Positions 17,961-28,118 of a stretch of DNA of 64,000 bases are shown here, in pieces. Below the pieces are notes generated by a model. That model was not told the origin of the DNA, did not search any database, and was given only the letters and a program-made list of their open reading frames with translations. Each line of letters starts with the position of its first letter. Position 1 is the first letter of the stretch. The stretch spans positions 124,001 to 188,000 of the forward strand of contig VGBW01000001.1 in NCBI GenBank assembly GCA_016870365.1, written 5' to 3'. A program made the position numbers and the translations under genes. This DNA is from Actinomycetota bacterium (GTDB lineage: Bacteria; Actinomycetota; Actinomycetes; Nanopelagicales; Nanopelagicaceae).

Positions 17961-19106
17961 CTACGGTAGGCCAAGCATTCGATCTAGCGCAATTCGAGCA
18001 AACTTCGCCGTCTTAGGATCGACTTTGATCTGATTAACCACGCGCCCCCTAACCAAAGATTCCATAGCCCAAACCAGATGGGGTAGATCGATTCGATTCA
18101 TAGTGGAGCAGTAACAGATATCTCTATCTAGAAAAACTACAGTCTTATCTGGGTTATTAGCAGCCAGGCGCTTGACTAGGTTTAACTCAGTTCCAACTGC
18201 CCAGGCAGAGCCTTTAGGTGAATGAGTAACAGTCTTAATAATCATCTCGGTGCTACCAATGACGTCTGCCTCTAAGACAACTTCATGCTGGCACTCAGGA
18301 TGAACTATCACATTAACATTGGCAATATTCTGTCTTACTTGCTCAACATTTTCCACTGAGAAACGTCCATGAACCGAGCAATGCCCTCTCCATAATATTA
18401 CCTTGGCAGAAACTAGTTCTTCATCAGAAAGCCCACCATTGGCCTTCCAAGGATTCCAAACTACGCAATCGCTAAGTTTTAATCCAAGCTTGAGAACTGC
18501 GGTATTTCGACCAAGGTGTTGATCAGGCAAGAAAAAGACTTTCTCGCCCTTTTCAAAGGCCCACCTCATAGCTCGCTCGGCATTAGATGAGGTGCAGATA
18601 GTTCCACCATTTTCCCCGGTAAAGGATTTAATCGCAGCAGAAGAATTCATGTAGGTCACAGGAATTGTCTTGCTTGCAATCCCTAACTTTTCGAAGACTT
18701 TCCAAGCTTCATCTACTTGATTGGCCGCTGCCATATCAGCCATAGAACAACCTGCAGCAAGGTCTGGCAAAATTACCTTCTGATTATCTCTGGTGAGAAT
18801 ATCTGCGCTCTCTGCCATGAAGTGCACGCCACAGAAGATGACATACTCCGCTCCCTGATTATCAGCAGCAGCTTGGGCTAATTTGAAAGAATCTCCAGTG
18901 ATATCTGCAAAGGCTATTACTTCATCTCTCTGGTAGTGATGGCCCAAGATCATTGCTCTATCGGCCAAAGCAGCTCTTGCGCCACTTGCCCGTTCAGCTA
19001 GGCGTGGATCACTTGAGGCAGGAAGCTCACCTGTGCAGGAAACTCCGCGCTCACTAGAAAGGTCGGAGCCTTTTCCTAAGAGGAGCAGATCTGTGATTGA
19101 TGCCAT
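17961..19106 (-). CDS. nadA: Quinolinate synthase
   Basis: NadA (381 aa) condenses iminoaspartate with dihydroxyacetone phosphate to quinolinate, using a labile 4Fe-4S cluster. Visible landmarks are GHHYQRDEVI, ADITGDSFKLA, the cysteine of FCGVHFMAES (Cys92), the CTSSNA segment, and further cysteines in WRGHCSVHG and DICYCST. nadB and nadC, usual partners, are not adjacent. The minus strand has GATAAT 6 nt before the ATG, a possible leaderless promoter. Confidence 0.95.
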   Translation of the reverse strand: MASITDLLLLGKGSDLSSERGVSCTGELPASSDPRLAERASGARAALADRAMILGHHYQRDEVIAFADITGDSFKLAQAAADNQGAEYVIFCGVHFMAESADILTRDNQKVILPDLAAGCSMADMAAANQVDEAWKVFEKLGIASKTIPVTYMNSSAAIKSFTGENGGTICTSSNAERAMRWAFEKGEKVFFLPDQHLGRNTAVLKLGLKLSDCVVWNPWKANGGLSDEELVSAKVILWRGHCSVHGRFSVENVEQVRQNIANVNVIVHPECQHEVVLEADVIGSTEMIIKTVTHSPKGSAWAVGTELNLVKRLAANNPDKTVVFLDRDICYCSTMNRIDLPHLVWAMESLVRGRVVNQIKVDPKTAKFARIALDRMLGLP

Positions 19107-19185
19107 GGCCCCATTATCTCGCGAAAGTTAGGCTCGTGTGCGCTAAAGTATTGCCCTTAGGCCATCAAGAGCGAGGATGAGATAT

Positions 19186-19530
19186 ATGAGCACAGAAACC
19201 AAGACTGATGGGATCAAGCTATCTAGTGGGGCAGCTGAGAAGGTTGCAGCACTTCTTGCTCAAGAGGGTAGAGATGATTTAAGCCTTAGAGTTGCAGTTC
19301 AACCAGGTGGCTGCTCAGGCCTTCGCTACCAGCTCTACTTTGATGATCGCGCACTTGATGGCGATACCGTTTTGACCTTTGGAAGTGTCAAGGTTGTTAC
19401 CGACAAGATGAGCACTCCATATCTAATGGGAGCAACAATTGATTTCGCTGACACCATTGAGAAACAGGGGTTTACAATCGATAATCCAAATGCCCAAGGT
19501 TCATGCGCCTGCGGCGATTCCTTTAACTAA
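19186..19530 (+). CDS. erpA: Iron-sulfur cluster insertion protein (ErpA/HesB type)
   Basis: A small A-type Fe-S carrier (about 114 residues) with the three cluster cysteines: one in PGGCSGLRYQ and a C-terminal CXC in GSCACGDSF. It hands clusters to apo-enzymes such as LipA, NadA and respiratory proteins, several of which are encoded in this window. I start at the ATG at 19186 (MSTETK); an ATG three codons upstream is possible. Its last 30 bp overlap the convergent desulfurase-like gene. Confidence 0.92.
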   Translation: MSTETKTDGIKLSSGAAEKVAALLAQEGRDDLSLRVAVQPGGCSGLRYQLYFDDRALDGDTVLTFGSVKVVTDKMSTPYLMGATIDFADTIEKQGFTIDNPNAQGSCACGDSFN

Positions 19531-20622
19531 GACTGATACCAAATTCTTAAGTCCCTCTTTGCTATGGGCTGGCTTCAAAGTTATTCGATAATTTCCATGC
19601 TCGCTATATCCCATCGCCGCTAATACATGGCTCGGCGACAGTGGCCCTGATCCACAGGCAGAGCCTGCATCGATTAGCAAGCCTTGAGCTTCAACTTTTC
19701 TCAATACTTCTTCGCTATGAGTATTGGGAATCACAAATGCCAAGAACCTCGGATCACAATCATTACCACTTCCTGCAATCCGAATTTCCTCTATCTGCCG
19801 GCTGAGCTCTGCCCTGATGAAGGTATTCAATTCGCCTAATCTAACGAAATCCTCTCGTGACCTTTTTGACCAATTCTCTAGAGCCACTGCGGTGGCAAGA
19901 AGCAGCGGTTTGGAAAAAGACCCATAGACCCGTCGTTTATCTATTGCGGGGCCCGGGTTCTGCCACTTGCCGCTATTAGCAATTCCAATTAGAGCAATTC
20001 CTGAAGGCCCACCAAAATATCTTGGATCCCAGAGAGCGCTATCCCAACTGTCAGGAAGGTTTGATAGAGGGTAGGCAGAGCTCATATCGGCAAAAACCGC
20101 AGTCTTACTCGAGGTCTTTGGAGCTTGTTGAATCACTCCAGTCTCTCTATTAACAGCTTGGAAGCTAAGGGTTGTCTGCTCATTGCTATCCACTTGATAA
20201 TCAATGATTCCTTGGCTATTAACTCCTAGCTCTAGTACTTTTCCACCCTTTGCTTGATGAAGCCTTGCAAAAGCGTGAATTACTTGGCGATCAACGGATG
20301 AGTAAATAAATTTTGATTTGCTATCAGTCAATAGCCCTGCCAGAGCAGTTTGGAATCCAAAACCTAGCTCGCCAACTACTTCTAGTTCGCTACTAGCAAT
20401 GCCTAGATGTGAAACAATGGATTCTTTAGCTTGATTGATCAGATTTCTTAATTGCGCTGAATTTCGATGAATCTTTGCAGGATCAAACCAGGCAGAGTCA
20501 AAGAGTTCTGCTAGATGTTGACGGGCCATTGGCTCAAGAGGCAGTTCGCTCTGGAAGTCATCTTCGGGGGCGATATCTGTGATGGGCAACACCCTTAGAA
20601 ACCTACCCGCAAATGGGCGCAT
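19501..20622 (-). CDS. Cysteine desulfurase-like (class V aminotransferase fold) protein lacking the PLP lysine
   Basis: A 373-residue NifS/IscS-fold protein. The N-terminal IHRNSAQLRNLI, the aspartate of VFADMSSAYPL (Asp179) and the catalytic-loop cysteine of GSACGSG (Cys323), followed by SPSHVLAAMG, are conserved. The expected PLP-binding HK before the GGPSG loop is replaced: the sequence is WDPRYFGGPSG, with Tyr202 where lysine should be. It therefore probably cannot form the internal aldimine. It lies beside erpA and ctaC, suggesting an Fe-S or cofactor accessory role. A true IscS/SufS must be elsewhere. Confidence 0.78.
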   Translation of the reverse strand: MRPFAGRFLRVLPITDIAPEDDFQSELPLEPMARQHLAELFDSAWFDPAKIHRNSAQLRNLINQAKESIVSHLGIASSELEVVGELGFGFQTALAGLLTDSKSKFIYSSVDRQVIHAFARLHQAKGGKVLELGVNSQGIIDYQVDSNEQTTLSFQAVNRETGVIQQAPKTSSKTAVFADMSSAYPLSNLPDSWDSALWDPRYFGGPSGIALIGIANSGKWQNPGPAIDKRRVYGSFSKPLLLATAVALENWSKRSREDFVRLGELNTFIRAELSRQIEEIRIAGSGNDCDPRFLAFVIPNTHSEEVLRKVEAQGLLIDAGSACGSGPLSPSHVLAAMGYSEHGNYRITLKPAHSKEGLKNLVSVLVKGIAAGA

Positions 20623-20648
20623 ATGCGAGGTGCAAGTACTCTTATCCT

Positions 20649-21398
20649 ATGCCCGCTCTTAGAAAGATAGCCCTAGTAGCCCCTTTGCCGCTCTTGGCTG
20701 GTTGTTCCAATGAAGAGCTAACTGGAATTGGTTATCGCGGGGGAGTCACTAGCGTTAATGAGGCATCTTTCGGGCTCTGGCAATGGGCTTGGCTAGCGGC
20801 GGCAATTGTTGGCGCATTCACTCTGATCTTGATTCTCTGGCCAGTCCTCTTTCATCGCAAGAAAGATGATGGATCATTTCCAAGACAATTTCAATATAAC
20901 ATTCCCACAGAGGTTGCCTATACCGTTATCCCTTTCATCATCGTAGCTGTGCTCTTTGGATACACGGCAAAGGCAGAGAATGAAATTGTCGCACTCTCAT
21001 CTGAGAGCAATACCGCGCTTCATGATGTAGCGGTCAATGGTTTTCAATGGGCTTGGCAATTTACTTACAAGGAAGCTGGAGAAGGAACCACTGTTACTGG
21101 AACTCCTGGCCAACCGGCTGTGCTTCATATGCCTCTAGGCGAAAGAGTTAGATTTACCTTTACCGCATCTGATGTGATCCACTCCTTCTGGGTCCCTGAT
21201 TTCATGATTCAGATGCAGAGCATTCCGGGAGTTACCAACAAGTTGGAATTCACCGCCAATGAATTGGGTGAATATCGAGGCTTTTGCAATATCTTATGTG
21301 GACGTCAACACTCACAGATGAGATTTACTGTGAAAGTAGTTACTCCCGGTGAATATGATTCCTATATCCAGTCTCTCAAAGCTGAGGTGAGCTCTTGA
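20649..21398 (+). CDS. ctaC: Cytochrome c oxidase subunit II
   Basis: The CuA subunit of the aa3 oxidase. It begins with a lipoprotein signal (lipobox LLAGC, Cys19), has two membrane helices, and ends in a periplasmic cupredoxin domain. That domain carries the CuA ligands in [12 protein letters not shown] and an upstream HSFWVPDF histidine. I place the start at ATG 20649, since TACTCT is exactly 6 nt upstream and a signal peptide follows at once; an in-frame ATG at 20613 would add 12 unlikely residues. It overlaps ctaD by 4 bp. Confidence 0.94.
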   Translation: MPALRKIALVAPLPLLAGCSNEELTGIGYRGGVTSVNEASFGLWQWAWLAAAIVGAFTLILILWPVLFHRKKDDGSFPRQFQYNIPTEVAYTVIPFIIVAVLFGYTAKAENEIVALSSESNTALHDVAVNGFQWAWQFTYKEAGEGTTVTGTPGQPAVLHMPLGERVRFTFTASDVIHSFWVPDFMIQMQSIPGVTNKLEFTANELGEYRGFCNILCGRQHSQMRFTVKVVTPGEYDSYIQSLKAEVSS

Positions 21399-23059
21399 CC
21401 ACATATGCCACCCGCCTGATAGCAGGAGATGAACTGCCGCCAGATCCAAAGCCTATGAGCAGAGGGCGTTTGGCAGTAAGGATATTGACCTCAACTGACC
21501 ATAAGGTGATCGGGTATCTTTATTTGGGAACTTCATTTGCCTGGTTCTTAATTGGTGGAATCTTGGCACTTCTCCTAAGAGCGGAGCTAACTCGTCCAGG
21601 GATGCAGTTTCTAAGCTCCGAGCAATATAACCAGGTATTTACTATGCACGGCACCATCATGCTATTGATGTTTGCCACACCACTCTTTGTTGGTTTTGCC
21701 AACGCGATCATGCCGCTGCAACTTGGCGCAGCCGATGTGGCATTTCCCAGGATGAACATGCTCTCGTACTGGCTCTATCTATTTGGTGGGACTGTTGCCC
21801 TTGCAGGCTTTCTAACTCCAGGAGGGGCAGCATCCTTTGGCTGGACTGCTTATGCTCCCTTATCAAATGACATTTACTCACCAGGAATTGGCGCAGATCT
21901 TTGGATAATGGGCCTTGCAGTTAGCGGACTTGGAACAATTCTTACTGGAGTTAACTTTGTAACAACTATCTTCACGATGCGCGCTCCAGGAATGACGATG
22001 TTTAGAATGCCAATCTTTTCTTGGAACGTGCTTCTGACATCTATTTTGGTGCTGATCGCATTCCCACCACTTGCTGCAGCTCTTCTTGCCCTGGAATCAG
22101 ATCGTCTCTTTGGGTCTCATATCTTCGATCCGGCAAATGGCGGAGCGATGCTTTGGCAGCATCTCTTCTGGTTTTTTGGTCACCCTGAGGTCTATATTCT
22201 GGCTCTGCCATTTTTTGGAATTGCTAGTGAGATCTTGCCGGTATTTAGCAGAAAGCCAATCTTTGGATATAAAGGCTTAATAGCAGCAACTATCGCAATC
22301 GCTGCCCTTTCGGTCGCAGTCTGGGCCCACCATATGTATACCTCTGGCCAAGTTTTGTTGCCCTTCTTCGCTTTTATGACTTTCTTAATTGCAGTTCCAA
22401 CGGGCGTGAAATTCTTCAACTGGATTGGAACTATGTGGCGGGGTTCGCTCACTTTTGAAACGCCAATGATCTGGGTAGTTGGATTCTTAGTCACCTTCCT
22501 TCTAGGTGGTCTTACAGGCGTCATTTTGGCTAGCCCGCCGCTTGATTTTGCAATCTCTGCCTCCTACTTCGTAGTGGCCCATTTCCATTACGTGCTCTTT
22601 GGCACAGTGGTCTTTGCCATGTTTGCCGGGTTCTATTTCTGGTGGCCAAAAATGACCGGGCGAATGCTTAATGAAACTCTCGGAAAGATTCATTTCTGGA
22701 CTGTCTTCCTGGGTTTTCACACCACATTTCTTATCCAACACTGGCTAGGCATTAAGGGCTTTCCACGCCGATATGCAGACTACCTGGCAAGTGATGGTTT
22801 TACCTGGATGAATATGGTCTCAACTCTTGGGTCAACCCTTCTGGCTATCTCCATGATTCCATTTGCGATAAATGTTTGGATTACTCGGAAGGCACCTAAG
22901 GTTCAAAGCAATGATCCTTGGGGATATGGCTCATCCTTGGAGTGGGCCACGACCTGTCCGCCACCAAGACATAACTTCCTTCGTATGCCTGAGATTAGGT
23001 CCGAGCGCCCGGCCTTTGACCTCAACCATCCAAATCATGCCCGAATTGAGGGGCATTAA
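21395..23059 (+). CDS. ctaD: Cytochrome c oxidase subunit I
   Basis: The 554-residue catalytic subunit of the aa3-type oxidase, with twelve predicted helices. It holds heme a and the heme a3-CuB centre. The [15 protein letters not shown] segment with the CuB histidine and crosslinked tyrosine is present, as are WAHHMYTSG (CuB His pair) and [18 protein letters not shown] (heme ligands). It reduces oxygen and pumps protons in the bcc-aa3 supercomplex. It is coupled by overlaps to ctaC and ctaF. Confidence 0.97.
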   Translation: MTTYATRLIAGDELPPDPKPMSRGRLAVRILTSTDHKVIGYLYLGTSFAWFLIGGILALLLRAELTRPGMQFLSSEQYNQVFTMHGTIMLLMFATPLFVGFANAIMPLQLGAADVAFPRMNMLSYWLYLFGGTVALAGFLTPGGAASFGWTAYAPLSNDIYSPGIGADLWIMGLAVSGLGTILTGVNFVTTIFTMRAPGMTMFRMPIFSWNVLLTSILVLIAFPPLAAALLALESDRLFGSHIFDPANGGAMLWQHLFWFFGHPEVYILALPFFGIASEILPVFSRKPIFGYKGLIAATIAIAALSVAVWAHHMYTSGQVLLPFFAFMTFLIAVPTGVKFFNWIGTMWRGSLTFETPMIWVVGFLVTFLLGGLTGVILASPPLDFAISASYFVVAHFHYVLFGTVVFAMFAGFYFWWPKMTGRMLNETLGKIHFWTVFLGFHTTFLIQHWLGIKGFPRRYADYLASDGFTWMNMVSTLGSTLLAISMIPFAINVWITRKAPKVQSNDPWGYGSSLEWATTCPPPRHNFLRMPEIRSERPAFDLNHPNHARIEGH

Positions 23060-23460
23060 TGAAGGTTGGATACCGCCTATTTCTATTCCTCTTTGCTTTC
23101 TACGCGATTGTTGGCGCGATCTACTGGTCTCTAGGCGGCGAGCCCTTGGGAATTACCGCGGTTTTATTATGTGCCGGTCTCTCCCTAATCATTGGCTATT
23201 ACTTCTGGTTCACTAATCGAAGAACCGGGGGAGTCCTGCCTGAGGATAATAATGATGGACTGATCTCAGATGGGGCAGGAGAGCTTGGTTTCTACAGCCC
23301 TCACTCTTGGTGGCCACTTGCGGTAGGACTGGCAGCAACGGCTGCAGGAGTTGGATTAATTATTGGCTGGTGGTTGACGCTAATTGCTGTGGGGGCCCTT
23401 CTAGTTGCCGTGGTGGGATTTGTTCTAGAGTATGAAAAACCATCTGCCTCCCATCACTAA
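23059..23460 (+). CDS. ctaF: Cytochrome c oxidase subunit IV
   Basis: A 133-residue actinobacterial subunit IV with two helices in the N-terminal part, a hydrophilic loop (GVLPEDNNDGLISDGAGELG), the conserved FYSPHSWWPL segment, and two more helices. It is an accessory structural subunit of the aa3 oxidase. Its start shares one base with the ctaD stop, and its end overlaps the next gene by one base. Confidence 0.9.
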   Translation: MKVGYRLFLFLFAFYAIVGAIYWSLGGEPLGITAVLLCAGLSLIIGYYFWFTNRRTGGVLPEDNNDGLISDGAGELGFYSPHSWWPLAVGLAATAAGVGLIIGWWLTLIAVGALLVAVVGFVLEYEKPSASHH

Positions 23461-23936
23461 TGGAGAGAGTAAGAGCAGAGATAGTAGATACGGGTATTCC
23501 GCTTTTCTACAAGGTCAAATTAGAGATCAAGGCTTCAGCTAAAGTAGTTTTTGACTTGATCGCCGATCCTAAGAATCACGCTCTCATTGATGGTTCAGGC
23601 ACGGTTAGAGGGCAGTTAAGAGCCCCCTCACGCTTATCTCTAGGTGCAAGTTTTGGCATGAAAATGCGAATTGGAATTCCATACATAATCAATAATCATG
23701 TTATTGAATTTGAAGAGAATAGAGCCATCGCTTGGCACCATCTGCTAGGCAACATATGGCGCTATGAGTTGATGCAAATCGATCCCAATACGACTTTAGT
23801 TGTTGAAAGCTGGGATGGCAGAAAAGTTAGATTTACGTGGTGGCCAACTATGAAGAGCTCGGAAAGATGGGCGCCAAAGGCGATGGCCAAAACTCTAGTC
23901 AGACTAAAAGCTTTGGCAGAGGAAGGTGCTGGCTAG
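23460..23936 (+). CDS. SRPBCC (START-like) family protein
   Basis: A 158-residue protein with a START/polyketide-cyclase-like layout: VKLEIKASAKVVFDLIADPKNH near the N-terminus, central strands with RAIAWHHLLGNIWRYEL, and a C-terminal helix (AMAKTLVRLKALAEEG). The family binds hydrophobic ligands; the ligand here is unknown. It is fused by a one-base overlap to ctaF, so it is expressed with the oxidase. A link to oxidase lipid or heme handling is speculative. Confidence 0.82.
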   Translation: MERVRAEIVDTGIPLFYKVKLEIKASAKVVFDLIADPKNHALIDGSGTVRGQLRAPSRLSLGASFGMKMRIGIPYIINNHVIEFEENRAIAWHHLLGNIWRYELMQIDPNTTLVVESWDGRKVRFTWWPTMKSSERWAPKAMAKTLVRLKALAEEGAG

Positions 23937-23964
23937 TAGGTCCTTTGTCGGCTCGAAACCGAAT

Positions 23965-25557
23965 TTAGTGCTGTCCACTCTCTAGTTCTTTTAGGTCACT
24001 GGCCGCGGGTTTAGCAATCTGCTCAGCATGAGAGCGTGATAGACGAGCGCGGACTTTTGCGCGAAGGGATTTAGGATTCCGAACGCCACTTTCATCAGTG
24101 AGATTCGCCTGCAGTGCCGGCAACTGCTCATGTTGGGTGAGCAGATATGCCCTCTCAGGTGATAGTTGCTCATGCACTTCGATGAATTCACCATGTGGCA
24201 GCATTACAAGGCGCCCAGTCTCTTTGCCATGAAGCACTAGTTCTCGGTCAGCCCTTTGTAGGGAGAGACAGATGCGCTTAGTGATAACAAAGGCCAGTGG
24301 GGGCAGAACAATTATCCCGATTCGTGAGAACCACATAATCTGATTGATCGAGAGATCGAAGTGTGTGGCAAGTAAGTCGTTACCACCGTTGATCAATGTA
24401 ACCAACATGAAGGTGAGCGACATCGCTCCCAGAGCGGTTCTATTTGGGGCATTTCGAGGGCGATCTAGCAGATGATGCTCACGCTTATCGCCCGTGATCC
24501 AACTTTCAATAAATGGATATAGCGCCATTCCGGTAAAGATGATTCCTGGGATTATTAATCCTGGGATCATAATGTTTAAAGAGAGCGTGTATCCAAAAAT
24601 GTAAGCTTCAATTGGTGGCGCCATACGAACTAATCCATCCAGCCATCCCATATACCAATCAGGCTGTGAGCCAGCGCCAATCTGACCTGGGTTGTATGGT
24701 CCATAGATCCAAATTGGATTTATCGAGGCCACCGCTCCAAGAAATGCTGTCACACCAAAGACGATAAAGAAGAAGCCCCCAGCTTTAGCCATATAGACCG
24801 GCATAAGCGGATATCCCACAACGTTCTTCTCAGTTCTGCCTGGTCCTGGATATTGAGTGTGCTTCTGATACCAGACGAGCATCAAGTGCACGGTAATGAG
24901 AGCTAGGAAAATGCCTGGCAAGAGAAGGATATGAACCACATAAATTCTTTGGATAAACATCTCACCGGGGAAGGCTCCGCCAAAGATGAGGAACGAGAGG
25001 TATGAACCTACTACTGGCACTGCTTGAACAATTGCTTCAGCAATTCTAATTCCCGTTCCAGAGAGAAGATCATCAGGCAGCGAGTAGCCAAGGAATCCTT
25101 CAAGAATTCCTAGAGTCAATAGTCCAACACCGATGATCCAGTTGAATTCTCTTGGTTTTCTGAAAGCTCCAGTGAAAAATATACGCATTAAATGAGCAAC
25201 CATCGCTGCCATGAAGATAAGGGCTGACCAGTGGTGAATCTGGCGCATCAATAGTCCGCCTCTTACATCAAATGAGATGTGAAGGGTTGAGGCGTAAGCC
25301 GCGCTCATCTTCAAACCAGACAACGGTTGATAGGAGCCTTCGTATTCAACCTCCTTCATAGATGGGTCATACCAGAAAGTTAAGAAGGTTCCAGAGAGCA
25401 GCAAGATTACGAATGAGTAGAGAACGATCTCACCGAGCATAAATGACCAGTGATCTGGGAAAACCTTAGTTAGAGTTTTCTTCAGCCACTTGGCGGCGCC
25501 AGTACGTTCATCGACATAATTGGCAACTTGACCGACAACTCTCTCTCTTGCGCTCAT
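23965..25557 (-). CDS. qcrB: Menaquinol-cytochrome c reductase cytochrome b subunit
   Basis: The 530-residue diheme cytochrome b of the bcc complex. It has eight to nine helices, heme-ligand histidines in the RQIHHWSALIFMAAMVAHLMR and YVVHILLLPGIFLALITVHLMLVW segments, and a PDWYMGWLDG motif at the quinol site. The long C-terminal cytoplasmic extension typical of actinobacterial QcrB is present. It is the last gene of ctaE-qcrC-qcrA-qcrB and converges with the cta operon. Confidence 0.96.
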   Translation of the reverse strand: MSARERVVGQVANYVDERTGAAKWLKKTLTKVFPDHWSFMLGEIVLYSFVILLLSGTFLTFWYDPSMKEVEYEGSYQPLSGLKMSAAYASTLHISFDVRGGLLMRQIHHWSALIFMAAMVAHLMRIFFTGAFRKPREFNWIIGVGLLTLGILEGFLGYSLPDDLLSGTGIRIAEAIVQAVPVVGSYLSFLIFGGAFPGEMFIQRIYVVHILLLPGIFLALITVHLMLVWYQKHTQYPGPGRTEKNVVGYPLMPVYMAKAGGFFFIVFGVTAFLGAVASINPIWIYGPYNPGQIGAGSQPDWYMGWLDGLVRMAPPIEAYIFGYTLSLNIMIPGLIIPGIIFTGMALYPFIESWITGDKREHHLLDRPRNAPNRTALGAMSLTFMLVTLINGGNDLLATHFDLSINQIMWFSRIGIIVLPPLAFVITKRICLSLQRADRELVLHGKETGRLVMLPHGEFIEVHEQLSPERAYLLTQHEQLPALQANLTDESGVRNPKSLRAKVRARLSRSHAEQIAKPAASDLKELESGQH

Positions 25558-26549
25558 TACTTATTCCGCCTCCAGAAACTCGGTCCCACGGGTTCACTAA
25601 ACGGCTCCTTGGCCACCAGATATCCCTGGCTATCAACTGTGATGGGTAATTGTGGCAGGGCTCTGGCAGATGGCCCAAAAATAACTTTGGCAGCCCTAGT
25701 CACATCAAAGGTTGATTGATGACAAGGGCAGAGCAGATGCTTTGTGGTCTGTTCATAGAGAGCTACCGCGCATCCCATATGCGAGCAGATCTTGGAGAAG
25801 GCGATGATTCCTTCATAGGTCCATGAGAGGCGCTTAGCATCTAAGTTAAATTCCTCAGGGCGGATCCGGATGAGAAGCACCGAATCCTTTGCGATGTCAT
25901 CTAGATGTCGCACCTTTCCGGCAGCAAGCTCTGGTTGAACTTGAGCAACCCCGCCGACTTCAAGATCTGAAGGGCGGATTGGGCGATCACCTGGATCTGT
26001 TAGAAGCCGGGTTCCAGATTTCCAATTGGTCTTCTTCTGATCATCACCAGGAAGCGGACCGAGATCCCCAAGAAGGAGTATCGGTGAGATTCCAACCAGT
26101 CCAAGTGAGAGCAGCATGGTTCGCTTAATAAAGGGGCGACGACCAAGGCCCGCTTCAGCTGAGCGCTCCTTGACGGTTGCGACAAAATCATCACGCTCCT
26201 CATCCTTTGAGCGTTGCTCTTTCCGATGATCTATCACTTCATGATCTGGCATCAGAACCTTTGCCCAATGCACTGCCGCCATTCCAATGAAAAATAACGC
26301 AATTGCTAAGCCAAGACCTAAAAAGAGTTGATGGGCATTGGTACTGCCGAGTACGGGAAGGAAAATGAAACTATCCTCATCGATTCCAACATAGGCATAG
26401 ACAAATAAGAGAGTTCCAAATACTGAGAGCAGAAAGAGGATGCCGACTTGTCGCTCTGCCTTCTTAGCTGCCTGTGGATCGACATCCGCCTTGCGATGCA
26501 CATGTTCGGATAGACCTGGATCAGATAGCGGGGTGAGTTCTTTACTCAT
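25557..26549 (-). CDS. qcrA: Rieske iron-sulfur subunit of the bcc complex
   Basis: A 330-residue actinobacterial Rieske protein. It has a cytoplasmic N-terminus, three membrane helices (two in the first half, one ending near LGDLGPLPG) and a C-terminal Rieske domain. The 2Fe-2S ligands are in CSHMGC and CPCHQSTF. It passes electrons from menaquinol to the diheme cytochrome cc. Its end shares a base with the qcrB start. Confidence 0.96.
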   Translation of the reverse strand: MSKELTPLSDPGLSEHVHRKADVDPQAAKKAERQVGILFLLSVFGTLLFVYAYVGIDEDSFIFLPVLGSTNAHQLFLGLGLAIALFFIGMAAVHWAKVLMPDHEVIDHRKEQRSKDEERDDFVATVKERSAEAGLGRRPFIKRTMLLSLGLVGISPILLLGDLGPLPGDDQKKTNWKSGTRLLTDPGDRPIRPSDLEVGGVAQVQPELAAGKVRHLDDIAKDSVLLIRIRPEEFNLDAKRLSWTYEGIIAFSKICSHMGCAVALYEQTTKHLLCPCHQSTFDVTRAAKVIFGPSARALPQLPITVDSQGYLVAKEPFSEPVGPSFWRRNK

Positions 26550-26553
26550 CTAT

Positions 26554-27348
26554 CTACCGCGCCTTTGAAGTTAGCCATACTGCTACGCCAATCAATAGCC
26601 CAAGACCTAGAACCCATGCGAGCAAGCCTTCAGTAACCGGGCCTACTCGACCAAGTGCTGCGCCACCGAGCGCCGGCTCGTTCTCGGCATGCTTGATCCA
26701 TTTGATAACTGAGAGTTTTTCTTGCGGAGTCAGAATCGTCTCCGAAAAAACTGGCATCGCTTGCGGGCCGGTGAGCATCGCCTCATAGATATGCCTTGGT
26801 TCAACTCCCATGACAGTTGGCGCATATTTTCCTTGAGTAAGTGCCCCTCCTTGTCCGGCTAAGTTATGGCACATCGAGCAGTTATTTCTAAATAACTCTC
26901 CGCCCTCTGCGGTATTGCCATCGCGCTCCCAAGCAAGTTCTTCATTGGTAACAGCTGCAGGCCCTGGGGCAAGTGAAGCCACGTAGGCTGCAAGAGCAGC
27001 TACTTCTTGATCGTCATAAACCGGGGTCTTTCTGGCAATCTGTTGACTCATATCAGCTACTGGCATGCGACCTGTGGCCACTTGAAAATCAACGGAGGCA
27101 GCGCCAACCCCAACTAAAGATGGACCAATTCCGGCGCCCTCTGCATTTATCCCATGACAAGAAGAGCATCCACGAGCAAAAATTTCTTTGCCCTCGGCGA
27201 TTAATGTGGCTTTATCTGATTGCGAAAGAGTGGCCTGCCGAGTTACCGCTTGCGCAGCGCTGTAGGTCAGGCCAGCAAGAAAAAGAGCACCAAGAAGCAG
27301 GAGGGGAGCGGCAAATCTATGGCGGCGATACTTAGAGATAAATCTCAT
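26554..27348 (-). CDS. qcrC: Diheme cytochrome c subunit of the bcc complex
   Basis: A 264-residue protein with an N-terminal signal/anchor, two cytochrome c domains and a C-terminal membrane anchor. The two heme sites are CSSCH (Cys61-His65) and CSMCH (Cys157-His161). A diheme QcrC replaces a separate cytochrome c in actinobacteria, linking the bcc complex directly to the aa3 oxidase encoded on both sides of this operon. Confidence 0.97.
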   Translation of the reverse strand: MRFISKYRRHRFAAPLLLLGALFLAGLTYSAAQAVTRQATLSQSDKATLIAEGKEIFARGCSSCHGINAEGAGIGPSLVGVGAASVDFQVATGRMPVADMSQQIARKTPVYDDQEVAALAAYVASLAPGPAAVTNEELAWERDGNTAEGGELFRNNCSMCHNLAGQGGALTQGKYAPTVMGVEPRHIYEAMLTGPQAMPVFSETILTPQEKLSVIKWIKHAENEPALGGAALGRVGPVTEGLLAWVLGLGLLIGVAVWLTSKAR

Positions 27349-27975
27349 CTATGCCACCAGATAGATCGCTGAGAAGAGTGCGATCCAGACAATATCCACG
27401 AAGTGCCAGTAGTAAGAAACAACTATCGCCGTGGTTGCTTGTGAGTGTCTAAAACGACGAGCTTTAGAGACGCGTATCATCACAATAAGAAATGCAATCA
27501 GGCCGCCAGTCACATGTAGTCCGTGGAAACCGGTTGCCAAATAAAACACGGATCCATATGCAGTTGATGAAATGGTTAAACCCTCATGAACAAACTCTGC
27601 ATATTCATAGACCTGACCTCCGATAAAGAAGGAGCCCATAACAAATGTCAGAGCAAACCACTCGCGCATTCCCCATCTTGAGAATTGAAGTAGAGAACCA
27701 GTTCTAGCGTTTTGAAAACGCTCAGCAGCAAAGACTCCAAATTGGCAGGTAACTGATGAGAGCACCAAGACTGTGGTGTTAAGGGCGGAGAATGGAATGT
27801 TGAGCGTCTCCACACCCTCGGCCCAGACAGCAGGGCCTTGCACCGCTCTGGTCGTAAAGTACATGGCAAAGAGGGCGGCAAAGAACATCAGCTCACTTGA
27901 GAGCCAGACGATGGTTCCTACTGCAACGATATTGGGGCGGTTCAATCTGGGTGGTGTGGCAACCGCGCTACTCAT
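27349..27975 (-). CDS. ctaE: Cytochrome c oxidase subunit III
   Basis: A 208-residue five-helix subunit III. It begins with a short Pro-rich cytoplasmic segment and contains [34 protein letters not shown] and a terminal [19 protein letters not shown], all typical of the family. It heads the ctaE-qcrCAB operon. An AATAAT hexamer lies 7 nt before the ATG on the minus strand, a possible leaderless promoter. Confidence 0.96.
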   Translation of the reverse strand: MSSAVATPPRLNRPNIVAVGTIVWLSSELMFFAALFAMYFTTRAVQGPAVWAEGVETLNIPFSALNTTVLVLSSVTCQFGVFAAERFQNARTGSLLQFSRWGMREWFALTFVMGSFFIGGQVYEYAEFVHEGLTISSTAYGSVFYLATGFHGLHVTGGLIAFLIVMIRVSKARRFRHSQATTAIVVSYYWHFVDIVWIALFSAIYLVA

Positions 27976-28118
27976 AGGGGCGATTATTCCGTAAAAAGGG
28001 GCGATAGCCTCTTCTTGCAGGGCTCAATAGCTAGGTATCGGCGGTGAAACGCATCACGGATTATTGCCCTCGTTTGCAGCAGGTGGCCAGCAGTTAAACC
28101 CCTAGACTTAGATCAATT

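Noticed and set aside
23937-23964. Bidirectional terminator between the converging cta and qcr operons.
   Set aside because: Only a 4-bp stem (TCGG/CCGA) without a proper U-tract can be drawn in this 28-bp gap.
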